A model generated the notes under the pieces. That model was not told where the DNA came from. It was given only the letters and a program-made list of their open reading frames with translations, and ran no database searches. A stretch of 45,973 bases of DNA from the NCBI GenBank assembly GCA_963589005.1, contig CAVAJR010000020.1, forward strand, positions 1 to 45,973, given 5' to 3'. This document shows positions 33,553-41,514 of this stretch, one piece after another. Every line of letters begins with the position of its first letter. Position 1 is the first letter of the stretch. This DNA is from RGIG5612 sp963589005. GTDB lineage: Bacteria > Bacillota > Clostridia > Lachnospirales > Lachnospiraceae. The translations under genes were made by a program, and so were the position numbers.

Positions 33553-33852
33553 GCATATAAGATGGGATATATCCATGCACTCATCAGGTTGGCGGTACGA
33601 CTGCTGACAAGGATGGATTACTCATAAGCGTATACACAAATATAAGAAGTGTCAGAAAACCGGCGCTTTAATGCATAAAATGTCGAGAAATCGTATACTT
33701 AATACAGAGATTACTGTATGCATATACGGATTCTCGACATTTTGTATCATGCGCATAAGGCTTCATGACAATCTATGTTGTGAGTATACATATTTTAGAC
33801 ACCAGTCAACACGCGGTTTCATCAGTTGTATAAATAAAGGTTTGTGATGTTT
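33553..33852. other. convergent intergenic region
   Basis: 300 nt between two converging genes. Apart from the inverted repeat at 33677-33743 it holds a degenerate direct repeat: TTTTAGACAcCAGTcaAC near 33793 resembles TTTTTAGACAtCAGTTGA at the 3' end of engB (about 33850). No gene is apparent. Confidence 0.6.
33677..33743. terminator. large inverted repeat, probable bidirectional terminator
   Basis: Arms 33677-33697 and 33723-33743 pair over 21 positions with one mismatch and one wobble (outer 13 bp perfect, AAAATGTCGAGAA/TTCTCGACATTTT). Inside is a second hairpin, ATACAG (33702-33707)/CTGTAT (33714-33719). The arms end in A4 and T4, so the element reads as a terminator on both strands, matching the converging genes. 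Its length also suits a small mobile palindrome. Confidence 0.65.
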
Positions 33853-34473
33853 TTAGACATCAGTTGATCCGCTGCTTACATCAGGAGAATTATCTATAAG
33901 CCTTTCAATAAGGTTCCAGATCTCCTCGCGTCCGGATTTTGAAATGGCCGAAAATGGAAGAATGATCGTATCCTTTGGGGCATTCAACCCTTCGCGAATA
34001 ATCTTAATATTCTTAGATATAGCATTTCGGCTTAATTTATCAGACTTGGTCGCAATTAATATTGGTTTAAAACCGTTATTGACGATCCAATCATACATCA
34101 TCTTATCGTTGGCCTTAGGCTCATGCCTTATATCAACGAGAAGAAAAACGGCTTTAAGTTGATCGGAGGATTTGAGATATTTTTCAATCATTTTGCCCCA
34201 TTTTGCCTGAACTTCGAGGGATGCCTTAGCGTACCCGTAGCCGGGAAGATCCACATAATACATGGAATCATTTATGTTGTAGAAATTGATAGTCTGAGTC
34301 TTGCCTGGCTGTGAAGAGGTCCTTGCAAGAGACTTACGGTTCATAAGTGCATTGATCAGTGAAGACTTGCCGACGTTTGATTTGCCGGCAAATGCAATCT
34401 CCGGAAGAGTGGTTTCAGGAAGCTTGCTGGTCGGACCGCATACTATTTCCAGATTGGCAGATTTAATAATCAT
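33853..34473 (-). CDS. engB: ribosome biogenesis GTP-binding protein EngB (YsxC)
   Basis: 206 residues from the ATG at 34473. This start is preferred because GGAG lies six bases before it and MIIKSANLEIV matches the family start; an ATG four codons upstream lacks an SD. G1 GKSNVGKSS, G3 DLPGYGYAKAS and G4 TKSDK are intact. It is needed for 50S assembly in other bacteria. It commonly follows clpX-lon in Firmicutes; here it lies on the opposite strand, after the GTPase/His-repeat pair. Confidence 0.95.
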   Translation of the reverse strand: MIIKSANLEIVCGPTSKLPETTLPEIAFAGKSNVGKSSLINALMNRKSLARTSSQPGKTQTINFYNINDSMYYVDLPGYGYAKASLEVQAKWGKMIEKYLKSSDQLKAVFLLVDIRHEPKANDKMMYDWIVNNGFKPILIATKSDKLSRNAISKNIKIIREGLNAPKDTIILPFSAISKSGREEIWNLIERLIDNSPDVSSGSTDV

Positions 34474-34625
34474 AGAATTCTCCATTTTTAATTTGAATTA
34501 TTCAGAAACAAATACACATTTATAATCATGCATAAACCGCAATAATGAATCATTTGCGATTGAGGTTTTATATCAGTGCTTTTGTCGGTGATGTGTGAAA
34601 ATACCCTTATAATTACTGTACATGA

Positions 34626-35144
34626 TTATTGCAGCAGAGTTTTAACGATATAACTGTAGATGTCCTCTGAGTATACTCTGAAATTATGACAGACTCGTTT
34701 GGCTTCTTCCTCGGAAGGAACAGACAGGTTGATTTCGTAGAGTATAGATTTGCCTTCATTAACTACGCAATGGGCAATGAAATCTCCGCTGGTATGTTTG
34801 TAATAATCTGTCTGGGTTCCTACCTCGTTCTTGAGAGCGTATTTGTGTTTTTCAAGGAAATCATTAATATCTTCCAGGGCACCCTTGGGTATCTGATTTT
34901 TGAAAAAAGTAAGAGAGGTATATCCGTCGGGGGTAATGGAATAATATGATGTATTTCGCATATTGACCATCTCTACGAATCCGGATTCCACCAATTCAGA
35001 AAGGGTTTGCTGAATATTGAAATAATCAGTATAATTCTTTTCGATAAAAAAACTGGACAGCTGTGAATTAGTCAGCTGGCAGTCTAACCTGTTAAGCATA
35101 TACAGAATCATTAATTTATAGATTGTAGATGAATCAATAGTCAT
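34626..35144 (-). CDS. DUF4364 protein, winged-helix-like
   Basis: 172 residues from the ATG at 35144, chosen for CGGAG six bases before it; the frame is open a little further upstream with TTG codons only. TIYKLMILYMLNRLDCQLTNSQLSSFF looks like the start of a winged helix-turn-helix domain. QQTLSELVESGFVE and YYSITPDGYTSL resemble the recognition helix and wing. This family is seen in clostridia; its function is unknown to me, possibly transcription control. It is divergent from fchA across a short shared promoter region (35145-35250) in which I cannot fix the -35/-10 boxes. Confidence 0.78.
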   Translation of the reverse strand: MTIDSSTIYKLMILYMLNRLDCQLTNSQLSSFFIEKNYTDYFNIQQTLSELVESGFVEMVNMRNTSYYSITPDGYTSLTFFKNQIPKGALEDINDFLEKHKYALKNEVGTQTDYYKHTSGDFIAHCVVNEGKSILYEINLSVPSEEEAKRVCHNFRVYSEDIYSYIVKTLLQ

Positions 35145-35250
35145 GATTTTCTCCGTTAAGTACAACAAAAATGCTACTAAACATTAACACAATTGATGAT
35201 TTTTGTAAACGAAGGACATAAGATGATCTTGTGAAAAAGGAGAAGGCCAA

Positions 35251-35883
35251 ATGAAGAAAACGAGCGACATGTCTGACAGATCCTGCAGAGAATTTGTTGA
35301 AATATTATCATCCTCGGCACCGGCACCCGGCGGCGGAGGTGCATCGGCTCTTGTGGGGGCAATAGGTACTGCACTATGCAATATGGTGGGTGCATTGACA
35401 GTAGGTAAGAAGAAGTATGCAGATGTTGAAGAAGAAATGAATGCTCTTATAGCTGACTGCACTGCATTGCAGGAGAAACTGCTGGATCAGATACAGGCTG
35501 ATGAGGAGGGCTTTCTGCCCCTTGCCAGGGCATATGCCATTCCCAAGGACGATCCTGACCGAATGTCTGTATTAGAAGATGCAACAATCACGGCATGTAA
35601 GGTTCCGATGCATATTATGGAGCTGTGTTGTAAGAGCATAGAACTTATTTCTGTTGCAGCCAAGAAGGGTTCAAGGCTGGCTGTATCTGATGCCGGATGT
35701 GCTGCAGCAATTACCAGGGCAGCCCTTCAGGCAGCGTCCCTTAATGTATTTATTAATACAAAATCTCTTAAGGACAGAAAAAAGGCAGAAGAGCTTAACA
35801 ACAGCTGCATAAACATGCTTAATGAATATTCGAAAAAGGCAGATGATATTTTCGAGGCAGTAAAAGAAGGGTTTTTTGAGTGA
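35251..35883 (+). CDS. fchA: methenyltetrahydrofolate cyclohydrolase FchA (cyclodeaminase family)
   Basis: 210 residues, all-helical. The signature APAPGGGGASALVGAIGTAL, with a glycine-rich N-terminal helix start, identifies the formiminotransferase-cyclodeaminase / cyclohydrolase family. It converts 5,10-methenyl-THF to 10-formyl-THF (or deaminates formimino-THF). The adjacent folD lacks cyclohydrolase residues, so the cyclohydrolase role is favoured. SD AAAAAGGAG. The stop lies 7 nt before the folD ATG. Confidence 0.88.
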   Translation: MKKTSDMSDRSCREFVEILSSSAPAPGGGGASALVGAIGTALCNMVGALTVGKKKYADVEEEMNALIADCTALQEKLLDQIQADEEGFLPLARAYAIPKDDPDRMSVLEDATITACKVPMHIMELCCKSIELISVAAKKGSRLAVSDAGCAAAITRAALQAASLNVFINTKSLKDRKKAEELNNSCINMLNEYSKKADDIFEAVKEGFFE

Positions 35884-35890
35884 GGTAAAA

Positions 35891-36775
35891 ATGGCAAAGT
35901 TATTATTAGGCAAAGAAGTTACATCGTCGATAAATGAACAGCTGAAGATACGAACTGAGAATTTAAAAAGGAAAAATATCATACCCAAGCTGGCAATAGT
36001 AAGATGCGGTGAGAAACCCTCAGATATTGCATATGAAAAGGGTGCGATAAATAGAGCAGGGCTGATCGGGGTTGATATTAAGCAGTTCGTTTTGTCTGAG
36101 GATATAAAAAAGGAAGAACTGCTTGCGGTTATTGATGAAATAAATCAGGATGATTCTATTCATGGATGCTTATTGTTAAGACCACTCCCTAAACATCTTA
36201 AGGCATATCAGGATGAAATATGCAACCACTTATTGCCGCAGAAGGATGTTGACTGTATGACAGATCTGTCAAATGCAGGCGTATTTATGGACAAGAAGCT
36301 GGGATTTGAGCCCTGTACAGCCAGAGCTTGTATTGAAATATTAGATTATTACGGCATTGATTGTACAGGCAAGAATGCAGCAGTTATAGGACGCAGTCTG
36401 GTGATCGGAAGACCTGTGGCTATGATGCTGATGAATAAGAATGCAACCGTTACCATCTGCCATACAAAGACTGAAAATATAGCAAAAATCACTCAAAATG
36501 CCGATATTATCATCACCTGTGCCGGGGTATTAGGCAGTTTGACACGGGAATTTGTAAGACCCGGACAGATAATCATAGATGTATCTGTTAATTGGGATGA
36601 GAATAAGCTTAATTCCAAGGGAACCAAGGGCGCTATGGCAGGCGATGCGATATTTGAAGAGGTTGAACCGATAGTAGAGGCGATCACCCCTGTTCCCGGG
36701 GGAGTCGGTGCCGTTACTACATCTGTACTTATCAGTCATGTTGTAGAGGCTGCAGAAAGAAATACAGCGCAATAG
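35891..36775 (+). CDS. folD: FolD-family methylenetetrahydrofolate dehydrogenase, cyclohydrolase residues missing
   Basis: 294 residues from ATG 35891 (SD GAGGT overlaps the fchA stop; an in-frame TTG at 35876 is rejected). The NAD(P)-binding GRSLVIGRP and the C-terminal PVPGGVGAVTTSVL are typical. Aligned by eye to E. coli FolD without gaps, the YxxxK motif reads Y48-E-K-G-A52: the Lys essential for cyclohydrolase activity is Ala. The conserved Gln of VQLPLP is Leu96 (LLRPLP). Asp of DVD is kept. It is probably a monofunctional dehydrogenase working with FchA encoded just upstream. Confidence 0.9.
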   Translation: MAKLLLGKEVTSSINEQLKIRTENLKRKNIIPKLAIVRCGEKPSDIAYEKGAINRAGLIGVDIKQFVLSEDIKKEELLAVIDEINQDDSIHGCLLLRPLPKHLKAYQDEICNHLLPQKDVDCMTDLSNAGVFMDKKLGFEPCTARACIEILDYYGIDCTGKNAAVIGRSLVIGRPVAMMLMNKNATVTICHTKTENIAKITQNADIIITCAGVLGSLTREFVRPGQIIIDVSVNWDENKLNSKGTKGAMAGDAIFEEVEPIVEAITPVPGGVGAVTTSVLISHVVEAAERNTAQ

Positions 36776-36800
36776 ATACAAACAGCAATTATTATTTTTG

Positions 36801-36830
36801 TTGACTTTTCATGACACGTGTGTGTATAAT
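36801..36830 (+). promoter_or_regulatory. promoter of rho
   Basis: TTGACT (36801-36806) and a perfect TATAAT (36825-36830) with an 18-bp spacer. It is one of the best sigma-A matches in the window and lies 102 nt before the rho start, giving a leader of roughly 95 nt. Confidence 0.75.
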
Positions 36831-36931
36831 CACGGGCGAAGAAATCTGTATATTATCATTTCGATAATTTATTCCATGATTGTTTGTGTTGATTAACTAA
36901 TTGCAGGGTATAGAGGTTTATACGAGGGTTT

Positions 36932-38758
36932 ATGAGAGAAAAATTAAATTCGCTCCCATTAGCAGAGCTTAGGGGAATTGCTAAAATAAACGGTCTTAAG
37001 GGAGTTTCAGGTCTGAAAAAAGCAGAACTGGTTGACCGTCTGATGGTAATGGCTGAAGAAAAGAAGAGAAATGAAGAAATAGCAGCCAGAGCAGTAAGCA
37101 AGGCACAAGGGGAAGTAAAAAAAGAAACAGTAGCTAAAAATGGCGAAGGAAAATCCCCAAATGGCGCGGCATCATCTAAAGTAAGCGGTTCCGCAAGGAA
37201 AGCTCCGGCATTAAAGAAAAATGCTGATACATCAAGAAAAAATGAAGCATCCAGAAAAGGCGCTGAGGGTGCGGAGAATAATAAAAATGTAGCAGCTGCA
37301 GCACCGGTTGCCAAAGAAAAGGTTCAGACATCTTCCGAGGGCAAATCAAGACCGGAAACATCAGCTGAAAAAAACACCCAGAGCAAGACATCATCGAGGG
37401 CAAAATCCAAAGTTCCTGCAAGACAGGCTGCAGTATCGAGCAGAAAAAATGCTGATACAGCAGCAAATGCAATTGAAAATAAACCGGACAATCAGTTAAA
37501 GCCGGAAACCAAAACAGAAGCTGTTGCATTGGCTGATGAAATAAGAGAGATTGAATCAGCAGAAAAAACAGAAGAAGAGTTAATAGAGAAGGCACTAAGG
37601 GAAGCCAGAGAAGAAGAAACAAGACTTGATTCGGGAATAGTAGCACATGGAATTCTTGAGGTTTTAAGCGACGGATATGGATTTATCAGAAGTGATAACT
37701 ATCTGCCGGGAGACAGTGACGTATACGTGTCACCATCGCAGATCAAGAAGTTCTCGTTGAGAACAGGCGATATGCTGATGGGTAAGGTACGGATCAAGAC
37801 TCAGAATGAAAAGTTCGGAGCATTGTTAAGACTTGACAGAGTTAATGGTGTTCTTCCTATAGAGGTAGAAAAAAGAAGAAATTTTGAAGATCTTACACCT
37901 ATTTTCCCTAATGAGAGGTTAAGACTTGAACAGACAGGCGAAAGAAATATCGCCATGAGAGTGTTTGACCTGATATCGCCTATCGGAAAAGGGCAGAGAG
38001 GTATGATAGTATCACCTCCTAAGGCTGGCAAGACAACCTTGCTGAAGGGTGTAGCCCATTCTATTCAGAAAAATAATCCGGAAGTACATATATTGATCTT
38101 GCTTATTGATGAACGCCCGGAAGAGGTTACGGATATCAGGGAAAGCATAGTAGGTGATAATGTTGAGGTTATCTATTCTACATTCGATGAGCTTCCGGAG
38201 CATCATAAGAGAGTGTCGGAGATGGTGATCGAAAGAGCCAAGAGACTGGTAGAGATGGGCCGTGATGTTGTAATACTTCTTGACAGTATTACAAGGCTTG
38301 CGAGAGCCTATAATCTGCTTGTTCCTCCAAGCGGACGTACATTGTCAGGCGGTCTGGATCCTGCAGCGCTTCATATGCCTAAGAGATTTTTCGGTGCAGC
38401 GAGAAATATCCGTGAGGGAGGAAGCCTTACGATACTCGCCACCGCACTTGTGGATACAGGCAGCAAAATGGATGATGTTGTATATGAAGAATTCAAGGGA
38501 ACCGGCAACATGGAACTTATCCTTGACCGAAAATTGCAGGAAAAGAGAGTATTCCCGGCAATTGATATTGCTAAGTCAGGAACCAGAAGAGACGACCTCT
38601 TGTTAAGGCCGGATGAGCAGGAAGCCGCATATATCATTCATAAGGCAACAGGCGGGCTTAAGGCTGAAGAGGCAACAGAAAAGATATTGGATCTGTTTGT
38701 AAGAACAAGAACAAATAACGAATTTATAGAAAAGATAAGGATCAATAAATACGTTTAA
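36932..38758 (+). CDS. rho: transcription termination factor Rho with long N-terminal insertion
   Basis: 608 residues against about 420 in E. coli. Residues 1-47 form the Rho_N helical domain (LPLAELRGIAKINGLKG). Residues about 48-225 are a low-complexity Lys/Ala/Ser/Glu-rich insertion. The cold-shock-like RNA-binding domain follows (DGYGFIRSDNYLPGDSDVYVSP). The RecA-type ATPase has Walker A PPKAGKTT near residue 365, Walker B VVILLDSITRLARA, the Q-loop and the R-loop region TGSKMDDVVYEEFKGTGNME. Extra N-terminal regions are known in Rho from Actinobacteria and some clostridia and can add RNA binding or phase behaviour. It has its own promoter and no operon partner. Confidence 0.95.
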   Translation: MREKLNSLPLAELRGIAKINGLKGVSGLKKAELVDRLMVMAEEKKRNEEIAARAVSKAQGEVKKETVAKNGEGKSPNGAASSKVSGSARKAPALKKNADTSRKNEASRKGAEGAENNKNVAAAAPVAKEKVQTSSEGKSRPETSAEKNTQSKTSSRAKSKVPARQAAVSSRKNADTAANAIENKPDNQLKPETKTEAVALADEIREIESAEKTEEELIEKALREAREEETRLDSGIVAHGILEVLSDGYGFIRSDNYLPGDSDVYVSPSQIKKFSLRTGDMLMGKVRIKTQNEKFGALLRLDRVNGVLPIEVEKRRNFEDLTPIFPNERLRLEQTGERNIAMRVFDLISPIGKGQRGMIVSPPKAGKTTLLKGVAHSIQKNNPEVHILILLIDERPEEVTDIRESIVGDNVEVIYSTFDELPEHHKRVSEMVIERAKRLVEMGRDVVILLDSITRLARAYNLLVPPSGRTLSGGLDPAALHMPKRFFGAARNIREGGSLTILATALVDTGSKMDDVVYEEFKGTGNMELILDRKLQEKRVFPAIDIAKSGTRRDDLLLRPDEQEAAYIIHKATGGLKAEEATEKILDLFVRTRTNNEFIEKIRINKYV

Positions 38759-38761
38759 TAC

Positions 38762-38866
38762 TTGATAGTCAAGGACATTTGTGATAAGCTGAAACAGCGT
38801 GTCTGGGCACCCTGATAGTTGGGTACCCGATAATATAATAATTTCGAAGAGTTAAAAGTTTTTCGA
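38762..38866 (+). promoter_or_regulatory. rpmE leader with hairpins and weak promoter-like boxes
   Basis: TTGATA (38762-38767) with GATAAG-like bases near 38783 is a weak promoter. GGGCACCC (38805-38812)/GGGTACCC (38821-38828) forms a stem with one mismatch. TCGAA (38844-38848)/TTCGA (38862-38866) forms a second stem just before the SD GAGGTG. The first could end rho transcription but has no clear T-run. Leaders that control L31 are described in Firmicutes; whether this is one is unchecked. Confidence 0.4.
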
Positions 38867-38885
38867 TTCAAAATGAGGTGAAAAA

Positions 38886-39092
38886 ATGAGAGAAAGTGTA
38901 CAGCCAACATATTATGAGGCAACAGTTACATGCAACTGCGGTAACGTATTTACAGTAGGATCTACCAAGCCGGAGATCCACGTAGAAATTTGTTCAAAAT
39001 GTCATTCATTCTTCACAGGCCAGCAGAAAGCTTCCAAGGCTCGCGGTCGTGTTGAAATGTTTAACAGAAAATATGGTGTTACAGAGAAGTAG
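38886..39092 (+). CDS. rpmE: 50S ribosomal protein L31, zinc-binding type A
   Basis: 68 residues. C-x-C (TCNCG) and C-x2-C (CSKCH) supply the four-Cys zinc site of the C+ form, and HSFFTGQQKASKARGRVEMF is typical. L31 bridges the 30S head and the 50S central protuberance. In B. subtilis the zinc form is swapped for a Cys-free copy under zinc starvation; no second copy lies in this window. SD GAGGTG. Confidence 0.96.
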   Translation: MRESVQPTYYEATVTCNCGNVFTVGSTKPEIHVEICSKCHSFFTGQQKASKARGRVEMFNRKYGVTEK

Positions 39093-39105
39093 CAAACTGT
39101 ATATG

Positions 39106-39134
39106 AGGCTGGACGTTGTTCAGCCTGTTTTTTT
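39106..39134 (+). terminator. rpmE terminator 1
   Basis: AGGCTGGA (39106-39113) pairs with TTCAGCCT (39119-39126) through 8 positions including one wobble. Loop of 5, then G and a T7 run (39128-39134). It is 14 nt after the rpmE stop. Confidence 0.85.
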
Positions 39135-39136
39135 AG

Positions 39137-39164
39137 TGCAAGGGTGAAAGTGCCCTTGCATTTT
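39137..39164 (+). terminator. rpmE terminator 2 (tandem)
   Basis: TGCAAGGG (39137-39144) and CCCTTGCA (39153-39160) form a perfect 8-bp stem followed by T4. It starts two bases after the T-run of terminator 1, making a double terminator. Confidence 0.7.
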
Positions 39165-39289
39165 CCGTTGTATATGTAAAGTAATGGGAAATATACCCTT
39201 GTACGACAGGGAGATTTGACGGTATCGCGATAAAGGCTATAGATATGCTGCCTGCAGGCGGCACATAGGTTCATATAAGGAGATTAAGA

Positions 39290-40321
39290 ATGAGATCATG
39301 TAATATGGGCGGTCAGGCTGTGATCGAGGGCGTAATGATGCGCTACAGAAATAATGTAGCTGTATCTGTAAGAAAGCCTGATGGCAGCATAAGAGTAGGA
39401 TGTATGAAATACGCAAGTATGGCCTCGAAGCACCCATTTTTAAAATGGCCATTAGTCAGAGGCGTTGTATCATTTGTGGATTCACTTGTACTGGGCATTA
39501 AGACACTTATGTATTCAGCCAGTATATTTGAAGAAGAGGTAGATGAAAAGGACAAAACCGAAGAGAAAAGGTCTGAGATCGTCTCGGAGTCAATGGAGAA
39601 GAAGGAAACCTCCAAGGGGGAGGCTGCCCTTATGACAGGTACAGTTGTATTCTCCCTGGCACTCTCGATAGTTTTATTTGTTTTGCTTCCGTATCTGGTT
39701 TCATCATGGATCACCAAGGTATCGGATTCAACAGTATTGCTTGCGGTAGTAGAGGGCATTATAAAGGTCGGCATATTTATAGGATATCTTGCAGTTATTT
39801 CATTGATGCCTGACATAAGGCGAACTTATATGTATCACGGATCAGAGCATAAGTGCATCAACTGTATAGAATCAGGACTTGATCTGACAGTAGATAATGT
39901 TATGAGATCCTCTAAGGAGCATCGCCGCTGCGGAACCAGCTTCTTGTTCTTCGTTGTACTTATAAGTATTATATTCTGTATGTTTATAAGAGTTAAGACA
40001 TGGTGGCTGAGACTTGTTATAAGACTTCTTATCATCCCGCTTGTGGCAGGCGTATCATATGAATTCATACAGTGGGCAGGAAATACCGATAAGAAGATAG
40101 CGTATTATCTCAGTAAGCCGGGACTGTGGATGCAGGCACTTACAACCAAGGAGCCGACAGCAGACATGGTTGAGGTTGCTATCCAGTCAGTAGAGCATGT
40201 ATTTAACTGGAGAAAATATCTTGAGGATATGAGAAAAGATCCGCATTGGAATGATAAGAAGGCTTGTAAGAGCCGCAAATCCTGCGGCAAGGATCCGTAT
40301 GACGTTGAAAACCCTACATGA
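39290..40321 (+). CDS. DUF1385 membrane protein (YqhQ-like)
   Basis: 343 residues. The N-terminal NMGGQAVIEGVMMRYRN is the family signature. About four membrane segments follow (near residues 113-135, 145-168, 218-240 and 245-262). Between them lies a conserved His/Cys-containing stretch (YHGSEHKCINCIESG and SKEHRRCGTSF) that could bind metal. A short acidic/Lys segment (about 83-108) precedes the first membrane segment. Function unknown; it is often found with prmC and prfA in Firmicutes, as here. SD AAGGAG. Confidence 0.88.
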   Translation: MRSCNMGGQAVIEGVMMRYRNNVAVSVRKPDGSIRVGCMKYASMASKHPFLKWPLVRGVVSFVDSLVLGIKTLMYSASIFEEEVDEKDKTEEKRSEIVSESMEKKETSKGEAALMTGTVVFSLALSIVLFVLLPYLVSSWITKVSDSTVLLAVVEGIIKVGIFIGYLAVISLMPDIRRTYMYHGSEHKCINCIESGLDLTVDNVMRSSKEHRRCGTSFLFFVVLISIIFCMFIRVKTWWLRLVIRLLIIPLVAGVSYEFIQWAGNTDKKIAYYLSKPGLWMQALTTKEPTADMVEVAIQSVEHVFNWRKYLEDMRKDPHWNDKKACKSRKSCGKDPYDVENPT

Positions 40322-40397
40322 TCTGAATAAAGGCTGCAGAGTGTCGGCTTGCAAATAGCAGGAACGCAGCCATCTAAAACCACAGGCTAAGAAGAAT

Positions 40398-40432
40398 TTG
40401 ACACAACAGCCGCTTAAGGCTTCTATATAAAG
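40398..40432 (+). promoter_or_regulatory. possible promoter before prmC
   Basis: TTGACA (40398-40403) is a perfect -35. The -10 is uncertain: TCTATA at an 18-bp spacing or TATATA at 20. It lies in the 125-nt gap before prmC. Confidence 0.35.
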
Positions 40433-40446
40433 GACAGGAAAAATAA

Positions 40447-41382
40447 ATGACCTTAGAAGAATTATATAAACAGGGAACAGAAACACTTAAGAAGGCGGGC
40501 ATAGAAAATCCATCTGTGGATGCCTTCTATTTATTAGAATATGCAGCAGGAATTGATAAGAAAAAGTATCTGCTGTTCAAGGAACAGAAAGTAAGCGAAC
40601 TGAATATTAAGCAGTATACAGAGCTGATAGAGCGCAGAACCACAAGGATCCCGTATCAGTATATAACAGGAAGAGCGGATTTTGCAGGGCTTACATTCGA
40701 GGCTAATGAGCATGTGCTCATTCCGAGACTGGACACAGAGATATTGTTCGAGCAGGCATTAAGAAAGCTGAAACACAGGGCATATGTGCTGGATCTATGC
40801 ACAGGTTCCGGAGCACTGGGAATTGCATTGAAGAGATACAGACCGGACATACATATGGTCATGAGCGATATATCAGTAGAGGCATTAGATGTTGCAAATG
40901 CAAATATCCGTCATAATCATATGAATGTGGCAGAAAAGACTGGTCAGTCCAATGATCCGGACGATCTTATATATGGATATGACCTATTCTATAACATAAG
41001 GCTGATACAGAGCGACCTTTTTGATAATATGGCAGCAGAACAAGCACAGGCTTCAGAGGATAAGACGCTTACCGGAAGATTTGATGTTATTGTATCCAAT
41101 CCGCCATATGTAACAGAGGGTGAATATGAGGAACTGATGCCGGAGGTTAAAAATCACGAGCCTAAGCTGGCACTTACGGCCGGTATAGACGGGCTTGATA
41201 TGTATCGAAGAATAGCAGCTGATGCACCGAAATTTCTTACAGATGAGGGCATCTTGCTCTTAGAGATAGGATGCAGTCAGGCTGAGGCAGTGTCAGAGCT
41301 GCTTAAGGATAATGGCTTTAAGAATATTACTGTTGTTAAGGATCTGGCAGAACTGGACAGAGTAATCATATGCAATAAGTGA
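40447..41382 (+). CDS. prmC: peptide chain release factor N5-glutamine methyltransferase
   Basis: 311 residues, somewhat longer than the usual ~280. It has an N-terminal helical release-factor-binding domain (about 1-85). The SAM-binding motif VLDLCTGSGALGIAL and the catalytic SNPPY are intact, followed by the family's HEPKLALTAGIDGLDMYR. Two extra hydrophilic stretches surround VAEKTGQSNDPDDLIYG and AAEQAQASEDKTLTG. It methylates the Gln of the GGQ motif in release factors. RF1, its substrate, is encoded next. SD AGGA. Confidence 0.94.
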   Translation: MTLEELYKQGTETLKKAGIENPSVDAFYLLEYAAGIDKKKYLLFKEQKVSELNIKQYTELIERRTTRIPYQYITGRADFAGLTFEANEHVLIPRLDTEILFEQALRKLKHRAYVLDLCTGSGALGIALKRYRPDIHMVMSDISVEALDVANANIRHNHMNVAEKTGQSNDPDDLIYGYDLFYNIRLIQSDLFDNMAAEQAQASEDKTLTGRFDVIVSNPPYVTEGEYEELMPEVKNHEPKLALTAGIDGLDMYRRIAADAPKFLTDEGILLLEIGCSQAEAVSELLKDNGFKNITVVKDLAELDRVIICNK

Positions 41383-41452
41383 CGGCATGATGCAGGAAAT
41401 TGATGTATGCCGAATGGCGATAAATATACGCCATTTGTACATCAGATGGCGT
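41383..41452 (+). promoter_or_regulatory. mutually exclusive hairpins in the prmC-prfA gap
   Basis: CGGCAT (41383-41388)/ATGCCG (41407-41412) form one stem. CGCCAT (41429-41434) can pair either with ATGGCG at 41414-41419 or with ATGGCG at 41446-41451, not both. The element sits right after the prmC stop and about 60 nt before the prfA SD. It could be an RNA switch or a processing site; no T-run follows either form. Confidence 0.45.
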
Positions 41453-41514
41453 ACATTAGATGTTTAATGTCGAACAAAGTATCATAATAACAACATAAAA
41501 GCCAGGGAGAAAAA

